Shown here: in pieces, positions 13,469 through 14,705 of the stretch
How positions within the stretch are numbered: position 1 is the stretch's first letter
How the letters are laid out: each line of letters begins with the position of its first letter
Assembly (NCBI RefSeq): GCF_004358205.1
Contig: NZ_SMYO01000036.1
Coordinates: 1-14,705 of the forward strand
Direction of reading: 5' to 3'
DNA length: 14,705 bases
DNA from: Bacillus salipaludis
Lineage (GTDB): Bacteria > Bacillota > Bacilli > Bacillales_B > DSM-18226
The notes under the pieces: model-generated
Told to the model about the DNA's origin: nothing
Seen by the model: only the letters and a program-made list of their open reading frames with translations
Databases searched by the model: none
Translations under genes and position numbers: made by a program

Positions 13469-14002
13469 GTGAAAGATTCGATTATATTACGTGCAATTGA
13501 TGTTGGGGATATTCAAAACTTTGCATTTATCGAGAGGGCAGCGCAGCTATTACAGAACCTCGTTTTAAACGGTGCGGCACTCGGATGGGTCGACCCACCC
13601 TCAACGGACGAGGTGGTCTCCCTGCTTCGGGAGTTGTCCGTCGTGAGTGAGCGCGGCGATGCGTGCTTACTTTCAGTTTGGGTCGGACCAGACCTTGCAG
13701 GACTCGGATACTGGAGGCGCTATAATCGCCCGACTCATCGCCCAAATGCCGACATCGAAAAAGTAGCAGTCGATCCGCGGTATCAAGGTCGTGGTTTAGG
13801 GCGAAAGCTTGTAAGTCAGTTAATTTCGGAAGGGGTCACTACTGGAATTGAGGTATTAACCCTAGATTTCCGTGGTGACAACGAGCGTGCTGCCAAGTTG
13901 TACAGATCTCTGGGATTCACGGAATACGGGCGTTTACCTCGGTTTGTAGCTGTTGGTACTATGCGATATGACAAGGTATTATACGCCATCGATTTGCGCT
14001 GA
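13469..14002 (+). CDS. GNAT-family N-acetyltransferase
   Basis: The protein should transfer an acetyl group from acetyl-CoA to an amine. With the GTG start at 13469 it has 177 residues. This start is preferred because GGAGGGG lies eight bases upstream; the in-frame ATG at 13451 lies before that site. Motif A is VDPRYQGRGLGRKLV, with the CoA pyrophosphate loop QGRGLG at 106-111. Motif B is NERAAKLYRSLGF (138-150). The beta strand LTLDFRGDN between them is typical. The middle of the gene is richer in G+C than its neighbours, suggesting transfer. The substrate is unknown; small-molecule detoxification or resistance is possible. Confidence 0.9.
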   Translation: MKDSIILRAIDVGDIQNFAFIERAAQLLQNLVLNGAALGWVDPPSTDEVVSLLRELSVVSERGDACLLSVWVGPDLAGLGYWRRYNRPTHRPNADIEKVAVDPRYQGRGLGRKLVSQLISEGVTTGIEVLTLDFRGDNERAAKLYRSLGFTEYGRLPRFVAVGTMRYDKVLYAIDLR

Positions 14003-14007
14003 TAGAC

Positions 14008-14053
14008 GAGTGACGAAAGTCGTATAAATAAACGATAAGAAATTTCGTTACTC
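14008..14053. other. Hairpin after the acetyltransferase gene
   Basis: GAGTGACGAAA (14008-14018) and TTTCGTTACTC (14043-14053) pair with one G-T position around a 24-base loop. No T-tract follows, so it is not a standard terminator; the real one is probably the core of R10. Confidence 0.35.
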
Positions 14054-14093
14054 TGGCAGCACCAATACTGAGTATTTGAATTTAGCTTCTGTC

Positions 14094-14170
14094 GCTAAAG
14101 GGGGCTTATGTTAGAGATGGGATAGCTGCAGCTATCCCGTTTTTTTATTGAGCTGCCGAAGCAGATTAGA
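14094..14170. repeat. Dispersed repeat, copy R10, with perfect palindromic core
   Basis: CTAA (14094-14097) and TTAG (14166-14169) are the worn ends. The core GGGATAGCTGCAGCTATCCC (14119-14138) is a perfect 20-base palindrome followed by GTTTTTTTATT. It probably serves as terminator for the acetyltransferase gene. Confidence 0.65.
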
Positions 14171-14233
14171 CAAGGAAGGAATGTAAAAAAGAAAGGCGGG
14201 GGATTTTTATTTGTTTGATATTGCGAAGGTTTT

Positions 14234-14312
14234 CACTTAAAGTAACGGGTGCGTTTCCACAATAAGTAGAGACGCATTTTTTCAAATTGAAGTACCTCGG
14301 CAGGTTAGTTCA
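14234..14312. repeat. Dispersed repeat, copy R11 (GAGACGC-core type)
   Basis: The left end CACTTAAAGTAACGGGTGC and right end CGGCAGGTTAGTT frame the core hairpin TGCGTTTC/GAGACGCA (14250-14257, 14269-14276), followed by TTTTTTC. The core matches R1 rather than its neighbours R10 and R12. Confidence 0.7.
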
Positions 14313-14381
14313 GGAAAATAATACAAATAATCCCAATGTATAGGACTTAATAATGTTATTATTTTGTAAAGGGGTGGTTGT

Positions 14382-14570
14382 ATGAAAGATGAGAATAAAC
14401 CATTTAATGATGCAATAGACCATTTTAACGAGATTGAAGGAAATGCTGGTAACCCTTCTAATGCTAAGATAAACAAGTTACCAAAACCATTAAAATACTT
14501 TGGATACTTTATGATTGGTTTCATTTCATTATCCATTCTATTAATGATTATAGTAAATTTATTAAATTAA
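14382..14570 (+). CDS. Small single-helix membrane protein, unknown function
   Basis: AAAGGGGTGG just before the ATG supports a genuine start. The 62 residues have an acidic, asparagine-rich N-terminus (about 1-34) with no obvious fold, a PKPLKYFGYF lead-in, and one hydrophobic helix (about 41-61) at the very C-terminus. This is a tail-anchored layout with the N-terminal part in the cytoplasm. No family is recognised. Repeats R11 and R12 flank it, and R12 starts at its stop codon and would act as its terminator. TAATAA-TG-TTATTA (14348-14361) upstream is symmetric, but its meaning is unclear. Confidence 0.6.
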   Translation: MKDENKPFNDAIDHFNEIEGNAGNPSNAKINKLPKPLKYFGYFMIGFISLSILLMIIVNLLN

Positions 14571-14629
14571 CTAATACTTACGGGTGCTTATGCAAAAGAC
14601 GGGATGCTTCGGCGATCCCGTTTTCTTAT
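14570..14629. repeat. Dispersed repeat, copy R12, interrupted by an intron
   Basis: The left end ACTAATACTTACGGGTGCTTATG leads into the core hairpin ACGGGATGC-TTCG-GCGATCCCGT (14599-14621) with a UUCG loop, then TTTCTTAT. The right half expected in this family is absent. The sequence switches to the intron start instead. Confidence 0.65.
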
Positions 14630-14705
14630 GTGCGCCCGGCATGGGCGATAACTTGGTGGTGAAAGTCCACTACAGGCTTGGCAGTAGGAACTGTTAGCCA
14701 ATAGC
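14630..14705 (+). mobile_element. 5' end of a group II intron (class C type), runs off the window
   Basis: The sequence starts GTGCGCCCGGCATGGGCG and continues with GGTGGTGAAAGTCCACTAC and GGCAGTAGGAACTGTTAGCC. This is the 5' end and start of domain I of bacterial group II introns, closely like the Oceanobacillus iheyensis class C intron as I remember it. Class C introns typically insert just after intrinsic terminator hairpins, and here the intron begins eight bases after the hairpin of R12. The reverse transcriptase gene and catalytic domains V and VI would lie beyond the window. Confidence 0.82.

Overview
The window looks like a chromosomal accessory region from a member of the Bacillaceae (Bacillus sensu lato). 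The DNA is AT-rich, with strong AAGGAGG-type ribosome binding sites and several TTG/GTG starts. Its gene families are typical of that group: a SipS-type signal peptidase, a YtpP-like thioredoxin, DinB, DedA, a PadR/DUF1048 pair and a heterocycloanthracin-like repeat peptide. The assignment rests on recognition from the sequence; no search was run.

Layout. 1-900: the start of a minus-strand gene with a leader that can mask its ribosome binding site, then a broken short-chain dehydrogenase. 910-3394 (minus): a DinB-fold protein, a WCPDC thioredoxin and a four-fold repeated COG4705-like membrane protein. 3773-5360: signal peptidase I, an orphan structured region resembling an IS110-family end, and a small gene whose 3' end lies in a dispersed repeat. 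5419-5835 (minus): a Met/Gly/Cys peptide built from a 30-bp tandem repeat. 6490-9157: padR, DUF1048, a DUF1048 fragment and a two-gene ABC exporter; the ABC genes are visibly richer in G+C than their surroundings. 9327-9738: a decayed APC permease. 9922-12022 (minus): a small membrane protein, a second COG4705-like protein fused to a duplicated extracytoplasmic domain, and a scrap of a third COG4705 copy. 12371-14570: DedA, a G+C-richer GNAT acetyltransferase and a small one-helix protein. From 14630 the 5' end of a group II intron runs off the window.

The main unexplained structure is a dispersed repeat of about 75-115 bp, present in about twelve full or partial copies between genes. The best copies carry 20-26 bp terminal inverted repeats, a conserved G-rich motif next to each end (CGGGTGC on the left, GGGGCAG on the right), and a central hairpin followed by a T-tract. 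The hairpin sequence differs between subfamilies, yet its pairing is kept. The element therefore looks like a MITE-like mobile intrinsic terminator. One copy (5173-5246) supplies the stop of a small gene, and another (14570-14629) appears to be the landing site of a group IIC-type intron.

Functional units. padR and DUF1048 overlap by ATGA. The padR and ABC promoter regions share an ACTGA-N3-TCAGT palindrome and a nearby TTAGTAATACT string, so PadR probably controls both its own operon and the exporter. The two COG4705-like proteins are paralogues and presumably act in the membrane, but their function is not known to me.
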